From an uncultured Phocaeicola sp. (GTDB taxonomy: Bacteria; Bacteroidota; Bacteroidia; Bacteroidales; Bacteroidaceae): a stretch of 37,937 nucleotides of DNA. Numbering within the stretch: the first letter of the stretch is position 1; every line of letters begins with the position of its first letter. Both the position numbers and the translations under genes were made by a program. The stretch lies in the NCBI GenBank assembly GCA_944320815.1, contig CALUIZ010000030.1, forward strand, positions 1 through 37,937, in the 5' to 3' direction. Below are positions 23,959 to 32,561 of the stretch, piece after piece. Under the pieces are notes generated by a model. That model worked only from the letters and a program-made list of their open reading frames with translations, searched no databases and was not told where the DNA came from.

Positions 23959-25029
23959 TTATGCTTGTGAATAAATATTGTTTAACTTGTCGATATATTG
24001 TTGAGTGTTGAAATGAGTGATGATATATTGTTTCGCGTTTTGTGAAAGGTACTGCAATAGACTTCTGTCTGCATTAACTTTTGTAATTTGTCGAATAATA
24101 GATTCTGTATCTTTAAGGCGGATATATAGTCCATTGTTACCTTCTTTTAATATTTGGTGAATGGAACCTACATTTGTTGTTATAGGAACTACGCCAAAGC
24201 TCATACTTTCTATAAGTGACATGGGTAGACCTTCAAAAAAAGAGGGGAGAATAAAAACATCCAAGCTTTTTAAGAAGGCGTTTTTTTTATCTCCAGAAAC
24301 AATCCCTTCATATATGAATTGTTCTTCAAGTTCTTTCTTAAATCGCGGAAGATATTGGCCTTTTATTTCTTCTTTTCCTGCAATTTTCAAAATGAAAGGT
24401 ATGCTTTGTTGCCTCATTCTGGCGCATGCTTCTAGAAGATATTCCATTCCTTTTTCTTCGGTGATTCTTCCTAAATACCCAATCGTAAGTTGCCTTTTGT
24501 TGTTGGTTATTTTTTTGAAGGAAACAGCAGCTCTTAAATCTACACAATTGGGTAATACTGATATGTTTTTACAGTTAAATTTATTTTTGAGTATTTCTTT
24601 TTCAAATTCACTGAGTACAATAAAAGGACATGATAGAGAGAATACTCTTCTTAATATGGTATTCAAATAAGTTGGGATATATGAAGCCGTCAGAAAGATT
24701 CCGCCATGTATATGAATAATTATTTTACGCCTTCTTAGTCTTGCAATCCATATGAATAAAGGATCCCTTATGATTGATGCTTTAGACAGGGGAAAATTAT
24801 AATGAATGGTTGCTTTAGAATGTTTTGATAAGAGTTTGTTCCATTTGAGTAGACTCTTTATTGTTGGAATAATTCGGGATATGCCTCCTTTTTCATTGTC
24901 TTTCTTGCCTAATTCGAAATGAATGTATTCATTCTTTTTGTTATTTTGAATAATGAATTGAGCGACAGAGGAAATTCCACTGACATTTTGTGTAGGGTCA
25001 AGAGACGGGGAGGTAATGATGATTTTCAT
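23959..25029 (-). CDS. GT4-family glycosyltransferase (last cassette gene)
   Basis: A 356-residue GT-B transferase expected to add a sugar to the lipid-linked repeat unit at the cytoplasmic face. The N-terminus has VSGISSVAQFII. The donor domain starts near RQLTIGYLGRITEEKGMEYL and holds the E-x7-E motif in FFEGLPMSLIESMSFG followed by VPITTNVGSIHQIL. It looks complete despite the homologous remnant beyond its stop codon. It is AT-rich and overlaps the upstream acyltransferase gene by four bases (ATGA). The sugar is unknown. Confidence 0.85.
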   Translation of the reverse strand: MKIIITSPSLDPTQNVSGISSVAQFIIQNNKKNEYIHFELGKKDNEKGGISRIIPTIKSLLKWNKLLSKHSKATIHYNFPLSKASIIRDPLFIWIARLRRRKIIIHIHGGIFLTASYIPTYLNTILRRVFSLSCPFIVLSEFEKEILKNKFNCKNISVLPNCVDLRAAVSFKKITNNKRQLTIGYLGRITEEKGMEYLLEACARMRQQSIPFILKIAGKEEIKGQYLPRFKKELEEQFIYEGIVSGDKKNAFLKSLDVFILPSFFEGLPMSLIESMSFGVVPITTNVGSIHQILKEGNNGLYIRLKDTESIIRQITKVNADRSLLQYLSQNAKQYIITHFNTQQYIDKLNNIYSQA

Positions 25030-25631
25030 AGCGATTCTCTACTTTTGATTAAGTATTCTTTTGAGTATCTTTTTTCTTTCGGATACAGAATACGTTCGTG
25101 TTCTAATGCGTCTTCTACTGAAAATCTGTATTTTAATACTTTTGCCGGTATTCCACCGATAATAGAATAAGGAGGACACGATTTGTTTACCACGGCTCCT
25201 GCCGCAATAACAGAACCTCTTCCTATCGTAACGCCTGATAAGATTGTAACGTTTATGCCAAACCAAGAATCACCTTCAATTATAACATCTTTGTCATCGT
25301 CTGCATTTTTTTCATAGTCGGCATCAAACATAAAATGTCCGATGTGGTGCACGTTATGATTCCCTGTTATGATCTTAAGATACGGGGCAATGTCGACTTT
25401 GCTTCCTATGATTACTTTTGCTCCTGTCGTATAAATTGTAGCATATCTTGCTATTCTGACATTATCCGAGATATAAATGTTTTCCAACCCTTTGAAAATT
25501 GAGGTGGATGGTTTTATCATTACATTTTTTCCGCACTTACCCATCGACTTTTTAATGAAAAATGCCCAGAATTTGTCTATGAGATATTCAATTCCTTGAT
25601 GTGCTATAACCCCTAGTTTAAATATGTTCAT
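25026..25631 (-). CDS. Hexapeptide-repeat acyltransferase
   Basis: A 201-residue left-handed beta-helix acyltransferase of the sugar O-acetyltransferase type. Hexapeptide-like repeats run from about residue 34 to 165 (GKCGKNVMIKP, IYISDNVRIA, VIIGSKVDIA, WFGINVTILSGVTIGRGSV, IAAGAVV). The candidate catalytic His lies in NHNVHHIGH (91-99). IIGGIPAKVLKYR near residue 157 is the usual CoA-site end of this family. It would O-acetylate a sugar of the repeat unit using acetyl-CoA. Acceptor unknown; a different acyl group is possible. Six-base gap to the upstream gene, ATGA overlap with the downstream GT4. Confidence 0.85.
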   Translation of the reverse strand: MNIFKLGVIAHQGIEYLIDKFWAFFIKKSMGKCGKNVMIKPSTSIFKGLENIYISDNVRIARYATIYTTGAKVIIGSKVDIAPYLKIITGNHNVHHIGHFMFDADYEKNADDDKDVIIEGDSWFGINVTILSGVTIGRGSVIAAGAVVNKSCPPYSIIGGIPAKVLKYRFSVEDALEHERILYPKEKRYSKEYLIKSRESL

Positions 25632-25637
25632 TGTAGA

Positions 25638-26801
25638 TTATAATTTTGTTCGTATTTTTCGAATGATTTTACTTAAGCCGATTCTTCTTATGAAAGATGC
25701 TAATGGACCAGATTTGAATTTCTCCCAAGAAGAATAATGTCCATATTTATCGGCAACCATATTATACCCATATTTATGGAAATCAGCCCAAAATTTTGTT
25801 CTTGTATTTGAAGGTGTAGTTGGGTGTTGCATGCAGAATTGTATGCAATCTTCCATTTTGGTTTCGATATAATCGACATCATCGACTATCTTTTTGAACC
25901 AATCCTTTCCTTTTATGGAGTTGGCTATGAGTAAAGAGACTCCGAGTTTGTCTTCAAATGTTGGAGCTATTTTGTTTATTTTCCAATAATCTCCGATAGT
26001 TATATCAGAACATCTGTTTGTTTTTGTAAATTGACATTTGCTGCATGAAGGTCGGTTGATAAGTCCTTTATAGAAGAGATTCATATAGGTGGAATCTAAT
26101 ATTTCTTGGTTTGATTTGGTTTGGATTTTCATCCCAGAACTTCCTCTCCATCCATTAGCTTTATCTCTCATTATAATATTTTTGATATGATTGTCTTTTT
26201 TTATGGCTTCAGACAAGATAAGTGGACTTGGAACAGAATGGCATAAGATGTCTACAATCAGCAAATTGGAATAATCTTTTATTAAAAACCTTTTTAATCC
26301 TTCACATTGACATGGAGTTCCTATGAATAATACAAGTACGTTTTGCTCTAATTTGTTTTTGATTTGGGTGTAAATATTTGTGGTATCAGCTTGTACATAT
26401 TTGGAACCGCGCATTTTGTCTCTTTCTTCAGTAGAATTAGACAATATGAATTCTACTTTTTGATTATGCTCGTTGAAAACGCATCCGCTGATAAAACCTT
26501 GTGCTTTGAGTATGGCATCAGAGATTGCAGTGAAAGCACCTCCGGATGAACTTTTATATCTTATGCTTGCATTTTTGTGTTTTAGTGCATATACTTTAGG
26601 ATTGACCGTTGGTTCTTGATATTGCAGCCGTGGACATACCTTGACGCAACGACCACATAAAATACATTCATCGTTTATTTGAGGAATCGTAAATCCCATG
26701 TGGTCATTTATCATTGTGATGCAATTATGTGGACATATTTGCTCACATGCTCTGCATCCGTAGCATTCTGTAGGTGAAACCTGACTTATGTTGTTTTTCA
26801 T
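25638..26801 (-). CDS. F420-hydrogenase beta-subunit-like Fe-S protein of polysaccharide locus
   Basis: A 387-residue protein with two N-terminal 4Fe-4S motifs, CYGCRACEQIC (Cys13, 16, 19, 23) and CILCGRCVKVCP (Cys46, 49, 52, 56). The coenzyme F420 hydrogenase/dehydrogenase beta-subunit-like domain follows, with SSGGAFTAISDAIL, VLFIGTPCQCEGLK and SCSKCQFTKTNRCSDITIGD, the last adding Cys residues for a further cluster. In archaea this fold passes electrons between F420 and Fe-S/flavin partners. Bacteroidetes do not make F420, so the role here must differ. Genes like this are commonly next to polysaccharide pyruvyl transferases, as here (four-base overlap), suggesting a shared modification step that is not understood. 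Confidence 0.85.
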   Translation of the reverse strand: MKNNISQVSPTECYGCRACEQICPHNCITMINDHMGFTIPQINDECILCGRCVKVCPRLQYQEPTVNPKVYALKHKNASIRYKSSSGGAFTAISDAILKAQGFISGCVFNEHNQKVEFILSNSTEERDKMRGSKYVQADTTNIYTQIKNKLEQNVLVLFIGTPCQCEGLKRFLIKDYSNLLIVDILCHSVPSPLILSEAIKKDNHIKNIIMRDKANGWRGSSGMKIQTKSNQEILDSTYMNLFYKGLINRPSCSKCQFTKTNRCSDITIGDYWKINKIAPTFEDKLGVSLLIANSIKGKDWFKKIVDDVDYIETKMEDCIQFCMQHPTTPSNTRTKFWADFHKYGYNMVADKYGHYSSWEKFKSGPLASFIRRIGLSKIIRKIRTKL

Positions 26802-27862
26802 TCTTCGATGAATTTTAGTAGGGTTTCTTTGGATTTATTGATGAATGCGTCCAGGTCTTCCATATGTGAGTAGTCTGTTTCGATTGGCAGTTGATTGAAT
26901 TCTTGGATATTATTTATGAGTCTATCATTTAATTTCGCTTTATCAAGAAGGCTTTTGCATCGATATGGATTGTCCGCTTTCAGAATGGTTGCAAAATTTT
27001 TTCTGAAATTTATAGAAAAGGCCGTTCCGTGGAATGAATCTGTAAGGATGTATTGTGCATTTTTAATTAGACCGATAAACTCTTTGGGCCCACAAAAATG
27101 AACATTGACATCGACTCCTTCAAGCCTGAATAACTTATTGGACATCATGACAATTTTCCATCCTGTCTTTTTTTTGAGTTGCAGTGCGCATTCTCTAATC
27201 AATGAAATGTTGTCTAAATGGTATATTAATATGTAGGATTCCTTGAATATTATATTGTGGCAAATTTTTGACCAATCTTCTTTATTTAGTAAAAAAGTAG
27301 GGTCGATGACAACTGGAATATCTTGTTTATATGAAGAAACTCGTATGATTTCACTTTTGCTATATTCTTCTCTTACAGAAATATGGTCATAGTCATTGAT
27401 CCATTTTGATACTATTTCTTTTTCTTGGTCATTGTATTTGTAAGCACCGAGGGATGCTGCATATGATATTTTTTTATATTTCCGTTGCTTTAAGTTAAGG
27501 AAATAGACGGGATTAGGTTTGTTCAGCCCACCGCAGCGAGGATTCCACACTTGATCACTGCCAGTGCATAATACATCAAAGTCTTCTGAAAAGTTGTAAA
27601 AGTCTTCAACTGCTTTGTATTTCCTTTTGGTGACCATACTTTTTAAGAAACGTCTATATTTAATATAGCGTGGATAATTCATCAGTTCATATGCAATGTT
27701 TTTAGGGAAATGATATCTATATTTTACATTTGGTATTTTTATGTAATTTATGATTTTTGTTTCATACCCTTTCTCCTTAAGATAAGCACAAAGTGCATAT
27801 GCTTGTAATGCTGCTCCATAGTGTAAGTCACTATGAATTGTGACAATTCCTATTTTTTTCAT
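26798..27862 (-). CDS. Polysaccharide pyruvyl transferase family protein
   Basis: A 354-residue protein of the CsaB/WcaK family, which puts a pyruvate ketal on sugars using phosphoenolpyruvate. It opens KIGIVTIHSDLHYGAALQAY, with the family's His-x-Gly-Ala-xx-Gln segment. LCTGSDQVWNPRC, ISYAASLGAY, SVREEYSKSEI, and DSFHGTAFSINF near residue 290, with the conserved Ser-Phe-His-Gly, follow. Pyruvate would give the polymer a negative charge. The 5' part overlaps the upstream GT4 by 32 bases; the 3' end overlaps the Fe-S protein gene by four, so all three are coupled. Confidence 0.88.
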   Translation of the reverse strand: MKKIGIVTIHSDLHYGAALQAYALCAYLKEKGYETKIINYIKIPNVKYRYHFPKNIAYELMNYPRYIKYRRFLKSMVTKRKYKAVEDFYNFSEDFDVLCTGSDQVWNPRCGGLNKPNPVYFLNLKQRKYKKISYAASLGAYKYNDQEKEIVSKWINDYDHISVREEYSKSEIIRVSSYKQDIPVVIDPTFLLNKEDWSKICHNIIFKESYILIYHLDNISLIRECALQLKKKTGWKIVMMSNKLFRLEGVDVNVHFCGPKEFIGLIKNAQYILTDSFHGTAFSINFRKNFATILKADNPYRCKSLLDKAKLNDRLINNIQEFNQLPIETDYSHMEDLDAFINKSKETLLKFIEE

Positions 27863-29018
27863 TTTGATTTTCAGTGATTAATTGATTGAATAAATTTTCC
27901 CATTGTTTTATGACTTTATCTGAAGAGTACCGTTGGATATTCGTGCGGGCGGCATTTCCCATAGAACAGCGTAGTTTGTTATTATGCATTAACTCTAAAA
28001 GTCTTTTCGCATATTCTTCCAAGTCATCTTGTTTTACTAAATAACCGTCTTTTTTGTTATTAATAATTTCCCGTGGTCCATTGGGGCAATCAAAAGCAAT
28101 GCATGGAAGCCCGGATTGCATTGCTTCGAGAAGTACCATAGGAAATCCTTCATATTTTGAGGTTAATGTGCAGATTGAAGAGTTTAAATATTCATTTCGA
28201 ATTTGATAGGTCGTTGGTAAGATTTTAACAGAGTCTTGTAAGTTTAATTTTTCGATTAAATTCTGCATCATGGAATATTCTTTTCCTTTACCTATTATGG
28301 ATAATTCCCATTCATTGTCATGCTTTTTTACAAGCATCCAAATTTTGATCAGAGTGTCAAAAGATTTGATTTTAGAAAAATGTCCGACTGCTATGACTCT
28401 TTTGTTCGTTAAATTCGTTTGTTGATGATTGTTTGTGAATACTAATAAATTAGGTATATTGATTACATTGTCAGTGATTTTTTTCCATAAATTTGCATCT
28501 GTAGTAGTTAATACTATGAGTCTTTTATATTTTGGTACAATAATATGTCTTTCTACCCAGTCTTTTGCATAATACATTAATTTAGTAGCTATTGGAAATT
28601 GAAATGTATCAGCCATTAATCTTTTGTGATATATAGGAAAATGTGCTTCTACTATTTTTATGCTGCCATCATTGAGTGATGGTAGAATATTCACTTCATG
28701 ACTAAATGTTGAAATAACAATGTCACATTTTAGTCGTTGTAACAACTCGTTTAAACTTCGTTTGTATTTTTTTATTAATTTATGCCGTTTCCATAATCTT
28801 TGTAATGGGGTAAGCGATAATGTAGAGCTGAAATTGATGCCAATATCATGAATCTGTATAGATGGTGGAATATTAAAAAAGAAAGGACGTCCTAATTGTT
28901 CAGCTGTTATGATGTGCATTTCATAACCTTTCTCTGATAAGAGTTTAGCTTTTAGCAGAACGATGCGTTCTACACCGCCGGCTTCAAATAGTTGTGGGAG
29001 ACAATAGGCTATTTTCAT
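27831..29018 (-). CDS. GT4-family glycosyltransferase
   Basis: A 395-residue GT-B transferase. It starts KIAYCLPQLFEAGGVERIVL, with the GGVE loop typical of GT4, and has RVIAVGHFSKIKSFDTLI at the domain boundary and YEGFPMVLLEAMQSGLPCI (E-x7-E) in the donor domain. I use the ATG at 29018, five bases after the polymerase stop; a TTG at 29027 would overlap it. It should add one sugar of the repeat unit; donor and linkage unknown. The long 32-base overlap with the pyruvyl transferase gene suggests that the pair has travelled together. Confidence 0.85.
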   Translation of the reverse strand: MKIAYCLPQLFEAGGVERIVLLKAKLLSEKGYEMHIITAEQLGRPFFFNIPPSIQIHDIGINFSSTLSLTPLQRLWKRHKLIKKYKRSLNELLQRLKCDIVISTFSHEVNILPSLNDGSIKIVEAHFPIYHKRLMADTFQFPIATKLMYYAKDWVERHIIVPKYKRLIVLTTTDANLWKKITDNVINIPNLLVFTNNHQQTNLTNKRVIAVGHFSKIKSFDTLIKIWMLVKKHDNEWELSIIGKGKEYSMMQNLIEKLNLQDSVKILPTTYQIRNEYLNSSICTLTSKYEGFPMVLLEAMQSGLPCIAFDCPNGPREIINNKKDGYLVKQDDLEEYAKRLLELMHNNKLRCSMGNAARTNIQRYSSDKVIKQWENLFNQLITENQNEKNRNCHNS

Positions 29019-29023
29019 AACGT

Positions 29024-30253
29024 TCAAAAATTCAACCTTTTATTAAATCTGACAATATATAAGTTTTTGTTGTAATTTACTTTACTTATGACGTAACCGA
29101 TAAATATGGTGTAACAGATAAATTGAGGACCGGCAAATCCGTGTATTATAAAATTCTGGAAAAACCAAATGCAAATGAACATGATGTAAGGTTTATATAT
29201 GGATGGTGCAAATTTTTTTACTTTATTTCTGTATTTCCATAAAGCACAGAATATGGATAAATATATGATTATTCCAATCAGGCCATAAGAATATAATATG
29301 TCTAGAAAACCGCTGTGTGCACTGATGGCAATGCCGAACTTAGTTAAAAGAAGTTGATTGACAGCACCTATTCCAAACCCAAACAAGAAATGGAAAATGT
29401 CAGCATTGAACCAGTTCTCAAATACAATTTGGTAGAATGATGCACGTCCTGAGCCATAAGCTCCAGATGCGGCATCTATTTGATTTCGTTCAAGAAGCAT
29501 ATTTGTGAATTTTGATAGGAATGATATTGCTCCTCCTAGAATTAAGGTAAATATTATAATATAATCTTTAACTTTTAATTTTTTAAAGATCGATGTTCCA
29601 AAAAAGAGAAGTGGAATTGTCATTAAAAGTATGGGTGTCCTTTTTGCTGAAATTATGGCCAATGCTACTGCGATGAGGTAGAACCAAGATGATATTCGTT
29701 TATTTTGAATGACAAATATAAGTGGACTGATATAAAAAATAGCACCTCCATTTCCTGCACCGGTGATTTCGGCTTCTTCTGAATGTCCATATTGCAATGT
29801 CATTAATGTAGCTATATAACAAAGATAAACCAGAATAAACGTTTGCAGTATTTTATTTGATTGTGGAATAATATATTTAAAATGGTTGGAAAATAAATAT
29901 AGAGGTAAAATCCAGAATCCTATTTTTAGTATGTTAGAGAAGAAATATAGGCTAAATGGTGCGCCACTTAACAACAATAGCATGTATGAAACTATTGTAT
30001 AAATTAGAAATATAATAAAGCTAAAAAGAGGTTGTCTTCTGATGTTTCTAAAGTCCTTTAATAAATGGAATGTGGAGTAGCCTATCATTATCATAGATAA
30101 TAGCTGAGGTCCAATTCTAGATGCACTATAATTCTCTGAACTGCCGCTATAATCAACGGGAGTTAAAATATATGCAATGTAATATGCGAAAAGTAAAACT
30201 AGATATATAATTACCGGATTTCTGTAGTTTAACTTAATACTTTTTCTTTCCAT
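29024..30253 (-). CDS. Wzy-like O-antigen/capsule polymerase
   Basis: A 409-residue protein with roughly ten to twelve membrane segments. The arrangement GSGRASFYQIVFENW, then LFGFGIGAV, then AHSGFLDILYSYGLIG (about residues 268-340) is the large periplasmic loop signature of Wzy polymerases and WaaL ligases. In this position, among Wzx and glycosyltransferase genes, it is best read as the polymerase that joins flipped repeat units in the periplasm. Wzy and WaaL cannot be separated by sequence alone. It overlaps the upstream GT4 by 25 bases. Confidence 0.8.
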   Translation of the reverse strand: MERKSIKLNYRNPVIIYLVLLFAYYIAYILTPVDYSGSSENYSASRIGPQLLSMIMIGYSTFHLLKDFRNIRRQPLFSFIIFLIYTIVSYMLLLLSGAPFSLYFFSNILKIGFWILPLYLFSNHFKYIIPQSNKILQTFILVYLCYIATLMTLQYGHSEEAEITGAGNGGAIFYISPLIFVIQNKRISSWFYLIAVALAIISAKRTPILLMTIPLLFFGTSIFKKLKVKDYIIIFTLILGGAISFLSKFTNMLLERNQIDAASGAYGSGRASFYQIVFENWFNADIFHFLFGFGIGAVNQLLLTKFGIAISAHSGFLDILYSYGLIGIIIYLSIFCALWKYRNKVKKFAPSIYKPYIMFICIWFFQNFIIHGFAGPQFICYTIFIGYVISKVNYNKNLYIVRFNKRLNF

Positions 30254-31374
30254 GTGGCATATATTGTATTAATGTCAAATTTGTCTTTCAGTGTATTCCC
30301 GTTATTTCTTAGATTCTTTAAATATTGAGGATTCTCCATTAATTGTGACAGTTTCGTGGAAAATAGGTATTCATCATTGTTGGGAATGAGTATGCCATTC
30401 ACTTCATTTTCTATTATGTCGTGGCATGCACTAAAGTTGTCAAATAAGATAGGAATGCAATTGAAATGAAGTGCTTCTACTAAGGTTAATCCCCAGCCTT
30501 CCCAAATAGAGGTCATTAAGAATATTTGAGACTCCGCATAATATTTAGCTGTATTGGCTTGTTGTCCCTCAAACTGAACATTTTTTAGATTGTATTTTGA
30601 AACTAATTTTTCATAGTCTTTTTTATTAGGCCCATTGCCAACAAAAATAAGTTTCCAATCAGGGTGTTTGGACTCAATGTCTTTCCATATTCTTATAACC
30701 CTTGACATTCTTTTTTGTTTCTCACTTAATCTTCCTATAACTAGTACCTGTTTCTTCTTTTGTGTATTATTTTCATAAGTTGAAGTCAGTGTGCATGGAT
30801 TATTTATGTAGTCAAGCTTATTTCCGTTGCCTACATTGTATATTTTAATAAAATCGTTTATAAAGAATTGAGATAGCAATATAAACCGGTCACTGATGTC
30901 ATACGTTTTTTCTATTCTTCTTTTTTGTTTATTATAAATACGGTAATAGAGACGCTTTATGACATTATAGGCAATTGTTTTTATGTTGAATGAGTATAGT
31001 GGAGGTTGCTGCAATTGCTTTATCCAAAAGTCAGGTGAGGCATGAAGAAAGGTGATAATCTTTGTTTCTTTACGCGATAACTTTATTTTCCTTAATGCAT
31101 AAGTATATGTTTTAGAATAACCGGTCTGATTAATTATAATATCAATACTATTGGTTTTACAAATATCAAACAGGATGCTGGATAGCTCGTCTTTTTTAAT
31201 AGTCGTTGATACGAAGAATTGATTATTTCCGTATGGGGTGAAAGATTCAAAATGGTTGTACAAATAATACACATGATGCCCTTCTTCCTTCATTCTGGTT
31301 GATATGTTATATGTAACCATTGAGACTCCTCCTCTTTGGGGAGTGACAGTATTTAATATGAATAAAATATTCAT
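30229..31374 (-). CDS. GT4-family glycosyltransferase
   Basis: A 381-residue GT-B transferase with RGGVSMVTYNISTRMKEEGH at the N-terminus, QVLVIGRLSEKQKRMSRVI before the donor domain, and WEGWGLTLVEALHFNCIPIL (E-x7-E motif) near residue 290. Expected to add a sugar to the growing lipid-linked oligosaccharide; specificity unknown. Its start overlaps the stop of the preceding GT4 by four bases, and its 3' end overlaps the polymerase gene by 25, so it is firmly inside the cassette operon. Confidence 0.85.
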   Translation of the reverse strand: MNILFILNTVTPQRGGVSMVTYNISTRMKEEGHHVYYLYNHFESFTPYGNNQFFVSTTIKKDELSSILFDICKTNSIDIIINQTGYSKTYTYALRKIKLSRKETKIITFLHASPDFWIKQLQQPPLYSFNIKTIAYNVIKRLYYRIYNKQKRRIEKTYDISDRFILLSQFFINDFIKIYNVGNGNKLDYINNPCTLTSTYENNTQKKKQVLVIGRLSEKQKRMSRVIRIWKDIESKHPDWKLIFVGNGPNKKDYEKLVSKYNLKNVQFEGQQANTAKYYAESQIFLMTSIWEGWGLTLVEALHFNCIPILFDNFSACHDIIENEVNGILIPNNDEYLFSTKLSQLMENPQYLKNLRNNGNTLKDKFDINTIYATWKEKVLS

Positions 31375-32561
31375 GAGATAATTCTTAGAAGTTCATTAAA
31401 TCGTTCGTAATAAATTTGACTGCTGAATTGTTTTGATCGTTTTTTAGCGTGTATTCCCATGGATGTTCGTATGTCTAAATTGTTGTATAAGAACAATATT
31501 GCTTCAGCTATGTTGTTTGTTAATTTTTCATCTCTTTCTAACAGAATAGCACATTTGTCATTAACAACTTCTACGAGCCCTCCAGATTTTGTTGCAATAA
31601 TTGGTTTTCCCATAGTCATTGCTTCTAATGCAGTTAGGGCAAATGGCTCATTCCACATGGATGGAAATACGCAAATATCTGCAATGTCATAGTATTTATA
31701 AATTTGTTTGTAGTCAACATAGCCGGTAAACCTTATTTTCCCTTTACAAGCTTCGCAGAGTTCTTTTATTCGAATTGAAAACGGGGTTTGTTTACTATTC
31801 GCAAAAGAAGTCCCGCCAATAATTAATAATTTGATGTTTGAATATTCCGTTAATAACCTCATTGCTTCTAATAGCTTGTCTATGCCTTTGGCTTCAACAA
31901 TTCTTCCACTGAATAGAATTATAAAATCATCAGGACTGAAATCCAAACTAATCCTATAGCTGTTCGCATCGATTGGTTTGAAATAATTTTCATTAATGGC
32001 ATTATACCATGTATATACATTATTACCATTAAATCCGATGCTTTCATATGTATTCATAACTTCTTTTCTTATAAAATCAGAGACACCAAAGACATAGTCA
32101 TTTGCTTTTAGAATCTCTGTTTTGTATGAGCAATTGGAAGTTATATAAGAATTGTGTAGATGTTGTATTATAGGAATGTTTGGAAACTTTCTTTTTAATA
32201 TAATAGAGTAAACAGGAATGTTTTCTACTATAATATAATCAAAAGATTGTAGTTTCAGATTATTGATTATTTGATATATGTATTCATCGCCACAATATTT
32301 ACCCGTAAGTCTTGTCTGTAGCTTTCTTAGTATATTTTTAATTCTGAAGATAGGGCTCTTGGTCTTAATGTTGAAAAAAGTGGTATATTGAAAATTGTGT
32401 TCAAGTCGTATCTTGGCTTTGTCAGAAATTGAGTAGACCAATAAATTATGTTCTTTATATAATTCATTTTGGTTGATAAAAAGATCTATCAGACTTTCAA
32501 CTGCACCGCCTTTTACTGCAGGAACCGGTAAATCACCTCTTGTTACGATTGCTAGTTTCAT
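31371..32561 (-). CDS. GT4-family glycosyltransferase
   Basis: A 396-residue GT-B transferase. The N-terminal segment LPVPAVKGGAVESLIDLFIN has the GGA loop; FIILFSGRIVEAKGIDKLLE marks the start of the donor domain, and NEPFALTALEAMTMGKPII carries the E-x7-E motif. Four-base overlaps on both sides (flippase upstream, GT4 downstream). It resembles the GT4 subgroup that acts on UDP- or GDP-sugars in repeat-unit assembly; the sugar cannot be named. Confidence 0.85.
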   Translation of the reverse strand: MKLAIVTRGDLPVPAVKGGAVESLIDLFINQNELYKEHNLLVYSISDKAKIRLEHNFQYTTFFNIKTKSPIFRIKNILRKLQTRLTGKYCGDEYIYQIINNLKLQSFDYIIVENIPVYSIILKRKFPNIPIIQHLHNSYITSNCSYKTEILKANDYVFGVSDFIRKEVMNTYESIGFNGNNVYTWYNAINENYFKPIDANSYRISLDFSPDDFIILFSGRIVEAKGIDKLLEAMRLLTEYSNIKLLIIGGTSFANSKQTPFSIRIKELCEACKGKIRFTGYVDYKQIYKYYDIADICVFPSMWNEPFALTALEAMTMGKPIIATKSGGLVEVVNDKCAILLERDEKLTNNIAEAILFLYNNLDIRTSMGIHAKKRSKQFSSQIYYERFNELLRIIS

